A DNA stretch of 64,000 nucleotides from Paracoccus marinus (lineage in GTDB: Bacteria; Pseudomonadota; Alphaproteobacteria; Rhodobacterales; Rhodobacteraceae): positions 124,001 to 188,000 of the forward strand of contig NZ_VJYZ01000033.1 in NCBI RefSeq assembly GCF_007018965.1, in the 5' to 3' direction. Of the stretch, positions 51,810 to 60,523 are shown in pieces. Under the pieces are notes generated by a model. That model was not told where the DNA came from. It ran no database searches and saw nothing but the letters and a program-made list of their open reading frames with translations. The position numbers and the translations under genes were made by a program. Position 1 is the first letter of the stretch. The number at the start of each line of letters is the position of its first letter.

Positions 51810-52778
51810 ATGATCCCGACCACGATGCGCGCGGCCGTCCTGAAGGGCCCGCAGGACCTTGCCGTCGATGAGGTGCCGGTGCCCGCGCCCGGCCCGGGGC
51901 AGGTGCTGATCCGCGTCGAGGGCTGCGGCGTCTGCGCGTCCAACGTCGAGCCGTGGGAAGGGCAGCCGTGGTCCACCTTCCCCGGCGCGCCCGGCGGCAT
52001 GGGGCATGAAAGCTGGGGCACCATCGCCGCGCTGGGCGCGGGCGTCGAGGGGCTGGCCCCCGGCACCCGCGTCGCGGCGCTGTCGGAACGGGCCTATGCC
52101 GAATACGATCTGGCCGACGCGCCCATGGTCGTGCCGCTGCCGCCGGAACTGGACGGCAAGCCCGTCCCGGGGGAACCTGTGGCCTGCGCCATGAACATCT
52201 TCGCCCGCAGCGACGTCCGCGCGGGGCAGACGGTCGTCATCGTCGGCATCGGCTTCCTTGGCGCGATCCTGACCCGGCTCGCGACCGACGCGGGCGCGCG
52301 GGTGATCGCGGTGTCGCGGCGAGCGGAATCGCTCGACCTCGCGCGGTCGATGGGCGCGGCGGAAACCATCGTCATGGACGACCATTGGCGTATCATCGAG
52401 GACGTGAAGCGCCTGACCGGCGGCCGCATGGCCGAGCGGGTGATCGAATGCGTGGGCAAGCAGTGGCCGCTGGACCTTGCGGGCGAACTGGTGGCCGAGG
52501 GCGGGCGGCTGGTGATCGCGGGCTACCACCAGGACGGGCCGCGGCAGGTCAACATGCAGATGTGGAACTGGAAGGGCATCGACATCGCCAGCGCCCACGA
52601 GCGTGACGCGGGCGTCCGCGTGGCGGGCCTGCGCGCGGCGGTCGATGCGGTCGCGTCGGGGCGGCTGGACCTGACCCCGCTTCTGACCCGCGACTATCCG
52701 CTGGACGACCTGGGCGCGGCGATGGCCGCCACCCGCGACAAGCCCGGCGCGTTCGTCAAGGCATGGGTGCGGATGTGA
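51810..52778 (+). CDS. Medium-chain (zinc-type) alcohol dehydrogenase-like oxidoreductase
   Basis: 322 residues, MDR superfamily: VEGCGVCASNVEPWEG at the catalytic zinc site, GMGHESWGTI, Rossmann VVIVGIGFLGAILTRLATDA. The structural-zinc cysteine loop appears to be absent. Probably an NAD(P)-dependent sugar or polyol dehydrogenase in the glycan locus. The next gene starts within its last codons. Confidence 0.87.
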   Translation: MIPTTMRAAVLKGPQDLAVDEVPVPAPGPGQVLIRVEGCGVCASNVEPWEGQPWSTFPGAPGGMGHESWGTIAALGAGVEGLAPGTRVAALSERAYAEYDLADAPMVVPLPPELDGKPVPGEPVACAMNIFARSDVRAGQTVVIVGIGFLGAILTRLATDAGARVIAVSRRAESLDLARSMGAAETIVMDDHWRIIEDVKRLTGGRMAERVIECVGKQWPLDLAGELVAEGGRLVIAGYHQDGPRQVNMQMWNWKGIDIASAHERDAGVRVAGLRAAVDAVASGRLDLTPLLTRDYPLDDLGAAMAATRDKPGAFVKAWVRM

Positions 52779-53770
52779 GCGGGGCGGCCAGACCCCGGCT
52801 GGGTTTCCTTGGCACCGGCTGGATCGGGCGGCACCGGATGGCTGCGCTGGCCGCCACCGGGCTGGCCGACATCGTGGCCGTCGCCGAACCCGACGACGCA
52901 AGCGCGGCCGAGGCGCTGGCGATCGCCCCCGGCGCGGTGCGCGTGGACGGGCTGGACGCGCTGCTGGCGGCAGGCATCGACGCGGTGGTGATCGCCACCC
53001 CCAGCGCCGCCCACGCCGCGCAATCGATCGCCGCGCTCGACGCGGGCAAGGCCGTGTTCTGCCAGAAGCCGCTGGGCCGCACCGGACCCGAGGTGGCGGG
53101 CGTCGTTGCCGCCGCCGAGCGTGCCGACCTGCTGCTGGGCGTGGACCTGTCCTATCGCCACACGGCCGCGATGCAGGCGATCCGCGGGCTTTTGCAGGGC
53201 GGCGCGCTGGGACACGTCTTCGGCGTGGACCTGCTGTTTCACAACGCCTGGGGGCCGGACAAGCCGTGGTTCTACGACCCGGCCCTGTCGGGCGGCGGCT
53301 GCGTCGTGGACCTTGGCGTCCACATGGTGGACCTTGCTCTGTGGGCGCTGGACTGGCCAAAGGTCGAGCGGGTCGAAAGCCGCCTTTACGCCAAGGGCGC
53401 GCCGCTGTCAGACCCCGCCCGGCAGGTCGAGGATTACGCCGTGGCGACCATCGACCTGACCGGCGGCACCACGATCCGGCTGGGCTGTTCGTGGGGTCTG
53501 CAAGCCGGGCGCGAAGCGGTGATCGCCGCCGAGTTCTTCGGCACCGAGGGCGGCGCGAGCCTGCGGAACGTGGACGGGTCGTTCTACGACCTTGTCGGCG
53601 CGCGGCACCTGCATACGCGCGAGGAACGGCTTTCGTCCCTGCCCGACGACTGGGGCGGGCGCGCGGCGGTGGACTGGCTGACCCGGCTTGCCGGCGGCGC
53701 GCGCTTCGACCCACAGGCGGGGCGGCTGGCCGACGTGGCCTTCGTGCTGGACCGCATCTACGGGCGCTAG
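52763..53770 (+). CDS. Gfo/Idh/MocA-family oxidoreductase
   Basis: 335 residues. N-terminal NAD fold LGFLGTGWIGRHRMAALAAT, then AVFCQKPLGRTGPEV with the family's Lys-Pro, and GGCVVDLGVHMVDLALWAL. Such enzymes oxidise sugars, inositols or their nucleotide derivatives. Overlaps the MDR gene by 16 bases, so the two probably work on one substrate. Confidence 0.9.
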   Translation: MGADVSGAARPRLGFLGTGWIGRHRMAALAATGLADIVAVAEPDDASAAEALAIAPGAVRVDGLDALLAAGIDAVVIATPSAAHAAQSIAALDAGKAVFCQKPLGRTGPEVAGVVAAAERADLLLGVDLSYRHTAAMQAIRGLLQGGALGHVFGVDLLFHNAWGPDKPWFYDPALSGGGCVVDLGVHMVDLALWALDWPKVERVESRLYAKGAPLSDPARQVEDYAVATIDLTGGTTIRLGCSWGLQAGREAVIAAEFFGTEGGASLRNVDGSFYDLVGARHLHTREERLSSLPDDWGGRAAVDWLTRLAGGARFDPQAGRLADVAFVLDRIYGR

Positions 53771-53871
53771 CGCCGCCACCCGCGCGCCCCTTTCCGCGCA
53801 TCATCTATCGGCTGGACCTTCGCGCCACCGGCTGTTTCAACCACCGGATCGGCAACCCGTCAGAGGTCCCC

Positions 53872-54918
53872 ATGCAGGTCGGTGTCCTGACCTTCCATCG
53901 CTGCATCAACTACGGCAGCTACTGGCAGGCGCGGTGCCTGGTCGAAGGGATCGCCGCGCGCGGGCATGACGCGGTGCTGCTGGATCACCGGTCGCGCGCT
54001 GTCACCTCGCAGGAATGGCGCTATGCGTTCCAGCCGCTGCTGCCCGATCGCAGCGGGCGCGCCGACATCATGGCCTATGGCCGCAAGCTGCGCCGGTTCC
54101 TGCGCGCGTTCGCGGCGCTGCCGATGTCGGCGCCGTTCGACCTGGACGATCCGGCGGACATGCCGGGGATGGACCTGGTCGTGATCGGGTCCGACGAGGT
54201 GCTGAACCTCAGCCATCCCTGGTACGGCGGCAAGCGGCTGTTCTGGGGCGAGGGCGTCAACGCGCCCCGCGTCGTCACCTATGCGGCAAGCAGCGGCAAC
54301 ATGGACGCGGATGGCGGCCTTGCGCCCGACTGGCGCGCGCGGCTGCGGCGGCTGGACGCGATCTCGGTCCGCGACGGGAATACCTGCGCCGTGGTCCGGG
54401 CGGCGACCGGACAGCGGCCCGCCATGGTGCTTGACCCGGTGCTGCAGTTCCCGCCGCAGGTGCAGGCGGCGGGCGAACCCGCGCCCTATCTGCTGGTCTA
54501 CGGCCACCATATCCCCGACTGGTTCGCGGCCCGCGTCCGCGATGCCGCGCGCCGGCGCGGCTGGCGCACGATCAGCGTGGGCTACCGCAACGACTGGGCC
54601 GACGAGCAGCGGCTGGACGCAGGCCCGCTGGATTTCGCCGCGCTGGTGGCGGGGGCAAGCGCCGTGGCGACCACCTATTTCCACGGCTGCGTCTTTGCGC
54701 TGGCGAACGGCAAGCCGTTCGTGGCCGCGCCGTCCTTCTATCGCTGGAACAAGCTGCGCGACCTGATCGCGCTTCTGGACGCCCACCGCCACCTGACGTT
54801 CGAGGACCGTCCCGCGTCCGAGGTGGACGCGGCGCTGGACACCCCGCCGCAGGTGGGCGCGAGGCTGGCCGGGTTGCGGGCGCAGTCCGACGCCTATCTG
54901 GACCGGGTGCTGGCGTGA
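53872..54918 (+). CDS. Polysaccharide pyruvyl transferase family protein
   Basis: 348 residues from MQVGVLTFHRCINYGSYWQA, GAGG upstream. Contains VIGSDEVLNL, TYAASSGNMD and the C-terminal ATTYFHGCVFALANGKPFVA typical of pyruvyl transferases, which add pyruvate ketals to sugars. Overlaps the FrhB-like gene; such pairs are frequent in exopolysaccharide loci. Confidence 0.88.
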   Translation: MQVGVLTFHRCINYGSYWQARCLVEGIAARGHDAVLLDHRSRAVTSQEWRYAFQPLLPDRSGRADIMAYGRKLRRFLRAFAALPMSAPFDLDDPADMPGMDLVVIGSDEVLNLSHPWYGGKRLFWGEGVNAPRVVTYAASSGNMDADGGLAPDWRARLRRLDAISVRDGNTCAVVRAATGQRPAMVLDPVLQFPPQVQAAGEPAPYLLVYGHHIPDWFAARVRDAARRRGWRTISVGYRNDWADEQRLDAGPLDFAALVAGASAVATTYFHGCVFALANGKPFVAAPSFYRWNKLRDLIALLDAHRHLTFEDRPASEVDAALDTPPQVGARLAGLRAQSDAYLDRVLA

Positions 54919-56303
54919 CCGCGCCACTCGTCAGCCCGGGCGCGATCGTCCGGTCCGGCCTCTGCATCGGCTGTGGCGCCTGCGCTGCGGGCGAGCCGCA
55001 GGCCCGCATGGAATGGGACCGCTTCGGCCAACTGAAGCCCACCGGCCCGGCTGCGTGGATGGACACCCCGACAGAGGCGTTCTCGGCCACCTGCCCGTTC
55101 TCGCCGCGGGCCGAGGACGAGGATTCCATCGCCGCTCGCGCCTTTCCCGACGCCCCCATGCTCGACGACCGTATCGGCCGCCACGTCTCCGCCCATGTCG
55201 GCGCGGCGGTCGAGGCGCCGTTCCGCGAACGGGGCAGCTCGGGCGGCATGGTCAGCTGGATCGCGGCGGAGCTGCTGCGGCGGGGCCACATCGACGCGGT
55301 GCTGCATGTCCATCCGGGGACCGGGGGCGCGCCGTACTTCGGCTACCGCGTGGCGCGCTCGGTCGATGACCTGCTGGCGGGGGCCAAATCGCGCTATCAC
55401 CCGGTCCATCTGGCCGACGTGCTGGACGAGGTGCGGCGGGTGCCGGGCCGGTATGCGGTCGTGGGCATCCCCTGTTTCATCAAGTCCGTCCATCTGGCCG
55501 CCGCGCGCGACCCGCTGCTTGCGGAACGGATCACCCACCGGCTCGGCCTGTTCTGCGGGCACATGAAAAGCGCCCGCTTCGTCACCAGCTTCGCCTGGCA
55601 GCTGGATGCCGACCCCGATGCCGTCCACGCGGTGGAATACCGCAGGAAGGACGAGGGGCGGCCCGCCAACTGGTACACCGCGCATCTGACGCTGGACGGC
55701 GGTGCGACCGTTCAGAAGGACTGGTGGCACCTTGCGGACGGCGACTGGGGCGCGGGGTATTTCATGAACAGCGCCTGCAACTGGTGCGACGACGTGGTGG
55801 CGGAAACCGCCGACATCAGCTTCGGCGATGCGTGGGTCGAGCCCTATTCGTCGGACGGGCGCGGCACCAACGTGATCGTGGTCCGCACCGCGCTGATGCA
55901 GCGGCTGGTGGACGAGGGGCTGGCCCAGGGGCGGCTGGACCTCAAGGCGGTGGACGCGGATTTCATCGCCGATACCCAGGCCGCCGGGTTCCGGCAGCGG
56001 CGCGAGGGGCTGGCTTACCGCCTTACATGGGCCAGGCGCGGGGAGCAGCCGGTCAAGCGGGTCGCCCCCGACGCGACCGGGCTGACGCCCCGGCGGCGCG
56101 CGGTCTATCGCACCCGCGCGGCGATCAGCGCGGGGTCGCACCGCATGGCCGACATCGCGCGGCGGGTCGGGCGGCCCGGCATCTATGTCCGCTGGGCCTG
56201 GGCCGCCTATCGCCTTTACGAGGGGCTCGTCTACGCGCGCGGGCGGTTCGGGCCGGTGCTGGACCGGCTCGAACGGCTGTTGCCGCGCGGGCGGCGGGCG
56301 TGA
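54915..56303 (+). CDS. FrhB-like (coenzyme F420 hydrogenase beta family) protein
   Basis: 462 residues, GTG start overlapping the previous stop. N-terminal ferredoxin-like CIGCGACAAGEPQ has only part of a 4Fe-4S set; the FrhB domain follows with RERGSSGGMVSWIAAELLRR, VGIPCFIKSVHLA, LFCGHMKSARFV and CNWCDDVVAETADISFGDAW. Members next to pyruvyl transferases occur in polysaccharide clusters, where their redox role is unclear. The C-terminal 100 residues are basic and helical. Confidence 0.85.
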   Translation: MTAPLVSPGAIVRSGLCIGCGACAAGEPQARMEWDRFGQLKPTGPAAWMDTPTEAFSATCPFSPRAEDEDSIAARAFPDAPMLDDRIGRHVSAHVGAAVEAPFRERGSSGGMVSWIAAELLRRGHIDAVLHVHPGTGGAPYFGYRVARSVDDLLAGAKSRYHPVHLADVLDEVRRVPGRYAVVGIPCFIKSVHLAAARDPLLAERITHRLGLFCGHMKSARFVTSFAWQLDADPDAVHAVEYRRKDEGRPANWYTAHLTLDGGATVQKDWWHLADGDWGAGYFMNSACNWCDDVVAETADISFGDAWVEPYSSDGRGTNVIVVRTALMQRLVDEGLAQGRLDLKAVDADFIADTQAAGFRQRREGLAYRLTWARRGEQPVKRVAPDATGLTPRRRAVYRTRAAISAGSHRMADIARRVGRPGIYVRWAWAAYRLYEGLVYARGRFGPVLDRLERLLPRGRRA

Positions 56304-56307
56304 TGCG

Positions 56308-56664
56308 TCAGTCCTGTTCGGTCAGCGGCAGCTCGGCATGCTGGACCACGGTCCAGTCCTCGTGTTCGATCCGCCGGTAGACGGAGGTGCAGGCGGCGCG
56401 GAACGACTTGTCGCCCTTGGATGCGGCGACCTTGTAGCCGATCACGATCAGCCCTTCCTGCGGCCGCGAGACGTGCTGGTCCGAGAACGTCACCTCGTCC
56501 CATTTCGGCGTGTGGCTGACCGCCTTCACCGCGGCCTCGCCCGCGTAGATATGAGGGTCGGTTCCAAGCGCCATGACGCATTCCGCGTCCACGTTCTGGT
56601 GGTACCCCTCTTCCGAGGCGACCCACAGGCTTTCCTCGAAGCTCCAGATCCGGCTGTCGTCCAT
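56308..56664 (-). CDS. NTF2-like (DUF4440-type) small protein
   Basis: 118 residues from the ATG at 56664 with GGAGGA upstream. Pattern of the cone-shaped NTF2 fold: ESLWVASEEGYHQNVDAECV, then KVAASKGDKSFRAACTSVYR and EDWTVVQHAELPLTEQD. Possibly a small enzyme or binding protein; no partner is evident. Convergent with the glycan operon, 4 bases apart. Confidence 0.75.
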   Translation of the reverse strand: MDDSRIWSFEESLWVASEEGYHQNVDAECVMALGTDPHIYAGEAAVKAVSHTPKWDEVTFSDQHVSRPQEGLIVIGYKVAASKGDKSFRAACTSVYRRIEHEDWTVVQHAELPLTEQD

Positions 56665-56744
56665 TGTCGTTCCTCCTGCGTTCGCAACAGGACGCGAGAG
56701 CGATGCAAAAGGTTGCCTGAATAATTGTGAGGCTTGACGCGCCG

Positions 56745-57680
56745 TCAGCGTGGGCGGGTCCAGAGGCCCGCGCGCGACAGGTCGGGCGGCGCGCGCCGGC
56801 TCAGCAGCGCGTCGCCCTGCGCGGCGGCGATCATGGCCACCTTGGCGGCCTTGCCGGTGCCGATGCGCCGGCGATAGGCGCCCGGCCCTCCGGCGCGGAT
56901 GCGAAGGCCGATCGCCCGATAGATCCGCAGCGCAGCCGCGATCGACCACGCGGCGCGGTAAGGCAGCGCGGCAAGCCCGATCCGGGCCGAGGCGTAGTAG
57001 GGCTCGGCCAGGTCCAGCAGCCGCAGCGTCGCCGCGTACACGGCGGGCGAGGGGGTGGCTGCGGCGGCGTCCGGCGTCTCGTTCCCCATCCACGCGGCGG
57101 GCAGATAGACCCGGCCCATCCGCGCGTCGTCCATCACGTCGCGGGCGATGTTGGTCAACTGGAAAGCAAGCCCCAGGTCGCAGGCGCGGTCCAGCACGGC
57201 GTCGTCGCGCACGCCCATCACCCGCGCCATCATCACGCCCACGACGCCCGCCACGTGATAGGCGTAGCGCAGCGTGTCGTCGGGCGTCTGGTAGCGCGCG
57301 CCGTCCACGTCCATCGCGAAGCCCGCGATCAGGTCCATGGGCCAGCGTTCCGGGAAATCATGACGGCGGGCCACCGCCCGCAGCGCCTGAAAGGGCGCGC
57401 CGACGGGCGCATCGGTCCGCAGGGTGGCCAAGGTCTCGGCCCGCAGGTCGGCAAGCCGCGCCGCCGCGTCTTCGGGCGGTAGACCTTCGTTCCCCCCCGC
57501 GCTTCCCATGTCTTGCCCGTCGATCACGTCATCGGCGTGGCGGCACCACGCATACAGCATCACCGTGTCGTCGCGCATCGCGCGCGGCATCAGCAGGGAC
57601 GCGGCGGCAAAGCTTTTCGATCCCTTGCGGATCACCTCGCCGCTGTCGCGGGCAAGGGTCGGGTCGGCGATGTCGGTCAA
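56745..57680 (-). CDS. crtB: Phytoene synthase CrtB, TTG start
   Basis: 311 residues if started at TTG 57680, which overlaps the crtZ stop as TTGA; there is no ATG or GTG near the conserved N-terminus. Squalene/phytoene synthase family: DDTVMLYAWCRHADDVIDGQ (first Asp-rich motif) and LGLAFQLTNIARDVMDDARM (second). Closely resembles Paracoccus CrtB, down to the C-terminal GLWTRP. Condenses two GGPP to phytoene. Third gene of crtW-Z-B. Confidence 0.93.
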   Translation of the reverse strand: MTDIADPTLARDSGEVIRKGSKSFAAASLLMPRAMRDDTVMLYAWCRHADDVIDGQDMGSAGGNEGLPPEDAAARLADLRAETLATLRTDAPVGAPFQALRAVARRHDFPERWPMDLIAGFAMDVDGARYQTPDDTLRYAYHVAGVVGVMMARVMGVRDDAVLDRACDLGLAFQLTNIARDVMDDARMGRVYLPAAWMGNETPDAAAATPSPAVYAATLRLLDLAEPYYASARIGLAALPYRAAWSIAAALRIYRAIGLRIRAGGPGAYRRRIGTGKAAKVAMIAAAQGDALLSRRAPPDLSRAGLWTRPR

Positions 57681-58216
57681 ATCCGGTCCTGCGTCTCGGG
57701 GTTCCAGGCGTCGCGGTGGGCGGATGCGCGCTTGGCAAGCACCCCCGACCGCTTCAGGTCGGCCTTCAGCCCGTCCACGGGCGGCGCATAAAGGAACCCG
57801 AACGAGACGCAATCCTCGCGCCCCTCGACCGCGTGGTGCAGCCGGTGCGCCTGGTAGAGCCGCCGCAGGTAGCCGCGTCTGGGCACATGCCGGAACGGCC
57901 AGCGCTGGTGCACCAGCCCGTCGTGGACGATGAAGTACAGAAGGCCATAGACCGCCATCCCCACCGCGATCCACCACAGGGGCGGCCACCACGCCGACCC
58001 GATCGCGAACAGCCCGATCGACAGGACGGTAAAGACGACGGCGTAAAGGTCGTTCTTTTCAAAAATGCCGTGGTCGTCGTCATGCGCCTCGTGGTGGGAC
58101 TCGTGCCAGCCCCAGCCCATCGGCCCGTGCATGATCCAGCGATGGGTGGCGTAGGCCACGAACTCCATCACGGCGACGGTGCCGATCACGATCAGGACGG
58201 GGACGATAACGTTCAT
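57677..58216 (-). CDS. crtZ: Beta-carotene hydroxylase CrtZ
   Basis: 179 residues with four membrane helices and the di-iron histidine motifs HRWIMH, HESHHEAH, HDGLVH and HRLHH. Adds 3-hydroxyl groups to beta-ionone rings (zeaxanthin and, with CrtW, astaxanthin). ATGA overlap with crtW upstream and TTGA with crtB downstream. Confidence 0.95.
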   Translation of the reverse strand: MNVIVPVLIVIGTVAVMEFVAYATHRWIMHGPMGWGWHESHHEAHDDDHGIFEKNDLYAVVFTVLSIGLFAIGSAWWPPLWWIAVGMAVYGLLYFIVHDGLVHQRWPFRHVPRRGYLRRLYQAHRLHHAVEGREDCVSFGFLYAPPVDGLKADLKRSGVLAKRASAHRDAWNPETQDRI

Positions 58217-58959
58217 GGTGCATCCTTGGCCCGCGCCCGCGTGCCGGGCAGGCGCCACCACGGCACACCGGGGTGCAGGTGGTGTTCGTGGTGATAGCCG
58301 CCGAAGTGATAGCAGGTCAGCAGCGACAGCGTGTCGGACATGGCGGGCGAGCGGGCGTTGTGGCTGTCGGCGAAGGGCGCGTAGTCGTCTGTCCGGTGCG
58401 GCAGCCAGGTGCCGAACACGAACAGCTGGATCGAGGCGAGGATCGACGGCACCGCCCAGTAGAGGACATAGGGCCAGCGGTCGCCCAGGATCAGCGCATA
58501 AAGGATTGTGGCGCTGCCCAGCACCCAGAACTCCCGCCAGCCGAAGTAATGCAGGACGAACGACGCATACCAGCGCACCGGGCCGCCGTGGGCGAAGTCG
58601 GGGTCGTCGTCGGTCCCCGGCGAACGGTGGTGGCGCATGTGCTGGACGATCATGCGGCGGAACGAAAACCCGGCATAAAGGGCCAGCGCCAGCGTCCCGA
58701 TGGCGCGGTTCGCGCGCGGCGCACCGGGGACGACCGCGCCGTGCATCGCGTCGTGGGCGATGATGAACAGGCCCACGGACAGCCACGTCAGCCCGATCAG
58801 GCACAACGCTGCCACGACCGGATGGGCGGGCGCGTCGAGGAACCAGACCGCGACGACGTGAAGCGACAGCCACGCCGCGACGATTGCGGCGGTGATCGCC
58901 AGCGCCACCGCTGCCTGGCGACGGCGGGGCATGGCGCGCGCGAAGTCGATGCTGGTCAT
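58213..58959 (-). CDS. crtW: Beta-carotene ketolase CrtW
   Basis: 248 residues, fatty-acid-desaturase-like membrane enzyme with histidine boxes HDAMHG, HMRHH and HHEHHLHP. Adds 4-keto groups to carotenoid rings. With CrtZ it predicts astaxanthin or related ketocarotenoids. ATG at 58959. First gene of the crtW-Z-B unit, facing the photolyase gene. Confidence 0.95.
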   Translation of the reverse strand: MTSIDFARAMPRRRQAAVALAITAAIVAAWLSLHVVAVWFLDAPAHPVVAALCLIGLTWLSVGLFIIAHDAMHGAVVPGAPRANRAIGTLALALYAGFSFRRMIVQHMRHHRSPGTDDDPDFAHGGPVRWYASFVLHYFGWREFWVLGSATILYALILGDRWPYVLYWAVPSILASIQLFVFGTWLPHRTDDYAPFADSHNARSPAMSDTLSLLTCYHFGGYHHEHHLHPGVPWWRLPGTRARAKDAP

Positions 58960-59086
58960 GGCGTCTTTCCACTTGGGGCGCCCGCCCCTGAATGTAGGCG
59001 GGGGTGGACCCTGCGGCAAGGGAGACGACCATGCAACCCGGACGGGGTCCCGCTGGTTGGGGCGGATAGGCGAGCGGGGTGACACT

Positions 59087-60523
59087 CTGACGACGATCTG
59101 CTGGTTCCGGCGCGATCTGCGGGTCGCGGACAATCCCGCGCTGACAGCGGCGGCGGCCGCCGGGCCGGTCGTCGCGCTGTTTGTGGTGGACGAGGTGCTG
59201 CGCGGGCAGGGGGCGGCGACGCGCTGGCGGATGGAAGGCGCGCTCGAGGCGCTGGCGGCCGATCTTGCCACGCGGGGCGGTGCGCTGGTCGTCCGCACGG
59301 GCGATGCGGCCGAGGTCGTGGCGCAGGTCGCGGCCGAGGTCCATGCCGACGAAGTCCACGCGAACGACTGGCCAGAGCCGTCGCGGATTGCGTCAGACCG
59401 CCGCGTGGCCACGCGCCTGACCGGCGACGGGCGCCGCCTGATCCTTCACTGCGGCCACCTGCTGGTTCCGCCGCACGAAATCCGCACCGGCTCGGGCGGG
59501 GTCTACAAGGTCTATACCCCTTTCGCCCGCGCCGTCCGCCGCCACGGCGTCCCCGCCCCGCTGCCGGTGCCCAAGCTTGACTGGGCCGGCCCCCCCGCGT
59601 CCGACCCGCTGCCCGACATGGCCGCCGACATGAACCGGGGCGCCGACGTGCTGGCCCGCCACGCCCCCCCGGCGGGCGAGGCGGCGGCGCTGAAGCGGCT
59701 GGACGCCTTTCTGGGGCGGACTGAGGGCTATACCCAGCGCGACCGCCCCGATCGGCCCGATGCGACCTCGGGCCTATCCGACGCGCTGGCTGTGGGCGAG
59801 GTTTCGCCCCGCACAATCTGGGCCGCGGCCGAGCGGCATCTGCACGACCCCGCCCGCGCGCAGGCGGCCGAAAAGTTCCTGGCCGAGCTGACCTGGCGCG
59901 ACTTCGCCTGGCACCTGCTGACCGAATGGCCGACGCTGCCCGTCAAGGAATGGCGGCCTGAGTTCGCCGCCTTCCCGTTCCGCCGCGACAAGGCGGACGA
60001 GACCGCCTGGACCCGCGCCGTCACCGGCGAGCCGCTGGTGGACGCGGGCCTGCGCGAGATGTTCGTGACGGGGCGGATGCACAACCGCGTGCGGCTGGCC
60101 GTGGCGAGCTATCTGACCAAGCACCTGCTGATCGACTGGCGCGTGGGGCTTGACTGGTTTGCGGACGCGCTGATCGACTGGGACCCAGCGTCGAACGCGA
60201 TGAACTGGCAGTGGGTGGCGGGCAGCGGGCCGGACGCCTCGCCCTATTTCCGCGTGTTCAATCCGGCGACGCAGGCGGCGAAGTTCGACCCGAAGGGCGA
60301 CTATCGCCGCCGTTGGCTGTGGGGCTGGGACGGCAGCGACTCGGACGATGCCCGCGACTATTTCGAGGCGGTGCCCCGGTCGTGGGGGATGGAATCCGGC
60401 GACGGCTACCCGGACGCGCCGGTCGTGGACCTCGCGCAGGGGCGGCGGCGGGCGCTGGACGCGCTGGCGACGATGCGGCAGGCTCAGCCGGACGTGGATG
60501 CGGACTCGGACGCGGAAGAATAG
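59087..60523 (+). CDS. phr: Class I deoxyribodipyrimidine photolyase, probable CTG start
   Basis: About 478 residues beginning just before ICWFRRDLRVADNPALTAAA. FAD-binding C-terminal part: KFLAELTWRDFAWHLL, GMHNRVR-type block TGRMHNRVRLAVASYLTKHL, and DWDPASNAMNWQWVAG. Repairs cyclobutane pyrimidine dimers with blue light. No ATG, GTG or TTG lies near the conserved N-terminus; in-frame CTG at 59087 follows GCGGGGTGA and gives normal length, while in-frame upstream ATGs fall inside the divergent crtW start. The 3' end overlaps the next gene tail to tail by 40 bases. Confidence 0.9.
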   Translation: MTTICWFRRDLRVADNPALTAAAAAGPVVALFVVDEVLRGQGAATRWRMEGALEALAADLATRGGALVVRTGDAAEVVAQVAAEVHADEVHANDWPEPSRIASDRRVATRLTGDGRRLILHCGHLLVPPHEIRTGSGGVYKVYTPFARAVRRHGVPAPLPVPKLDWAGPPASDPLPDMAADMNRGADVLARHAPPAGEAAALKRLDAFLGRTEGYTQRDRPDRPDATSGLSDALAVGEVSPRTIWAAAERHLHDPARAQAAEKFLAELTWRDFAWHLLTEWPTLPVKEWRPEFAAFPFRRDKADETAWTRAVTGEPLVDAGLREMFVTGRMHNRVRLAVASYLTKHLLIDWRVGLDWFADALIDWDPASNAMNWQWVAGSGPDASPYFRVFNPATQAAKFDPKGDYRRRWLWGWDGSDSDDARDYFEAVPRSWGMESGDGYPDAPVVDLAQGRRRALDALATMRQAQPDVDADSDAEE

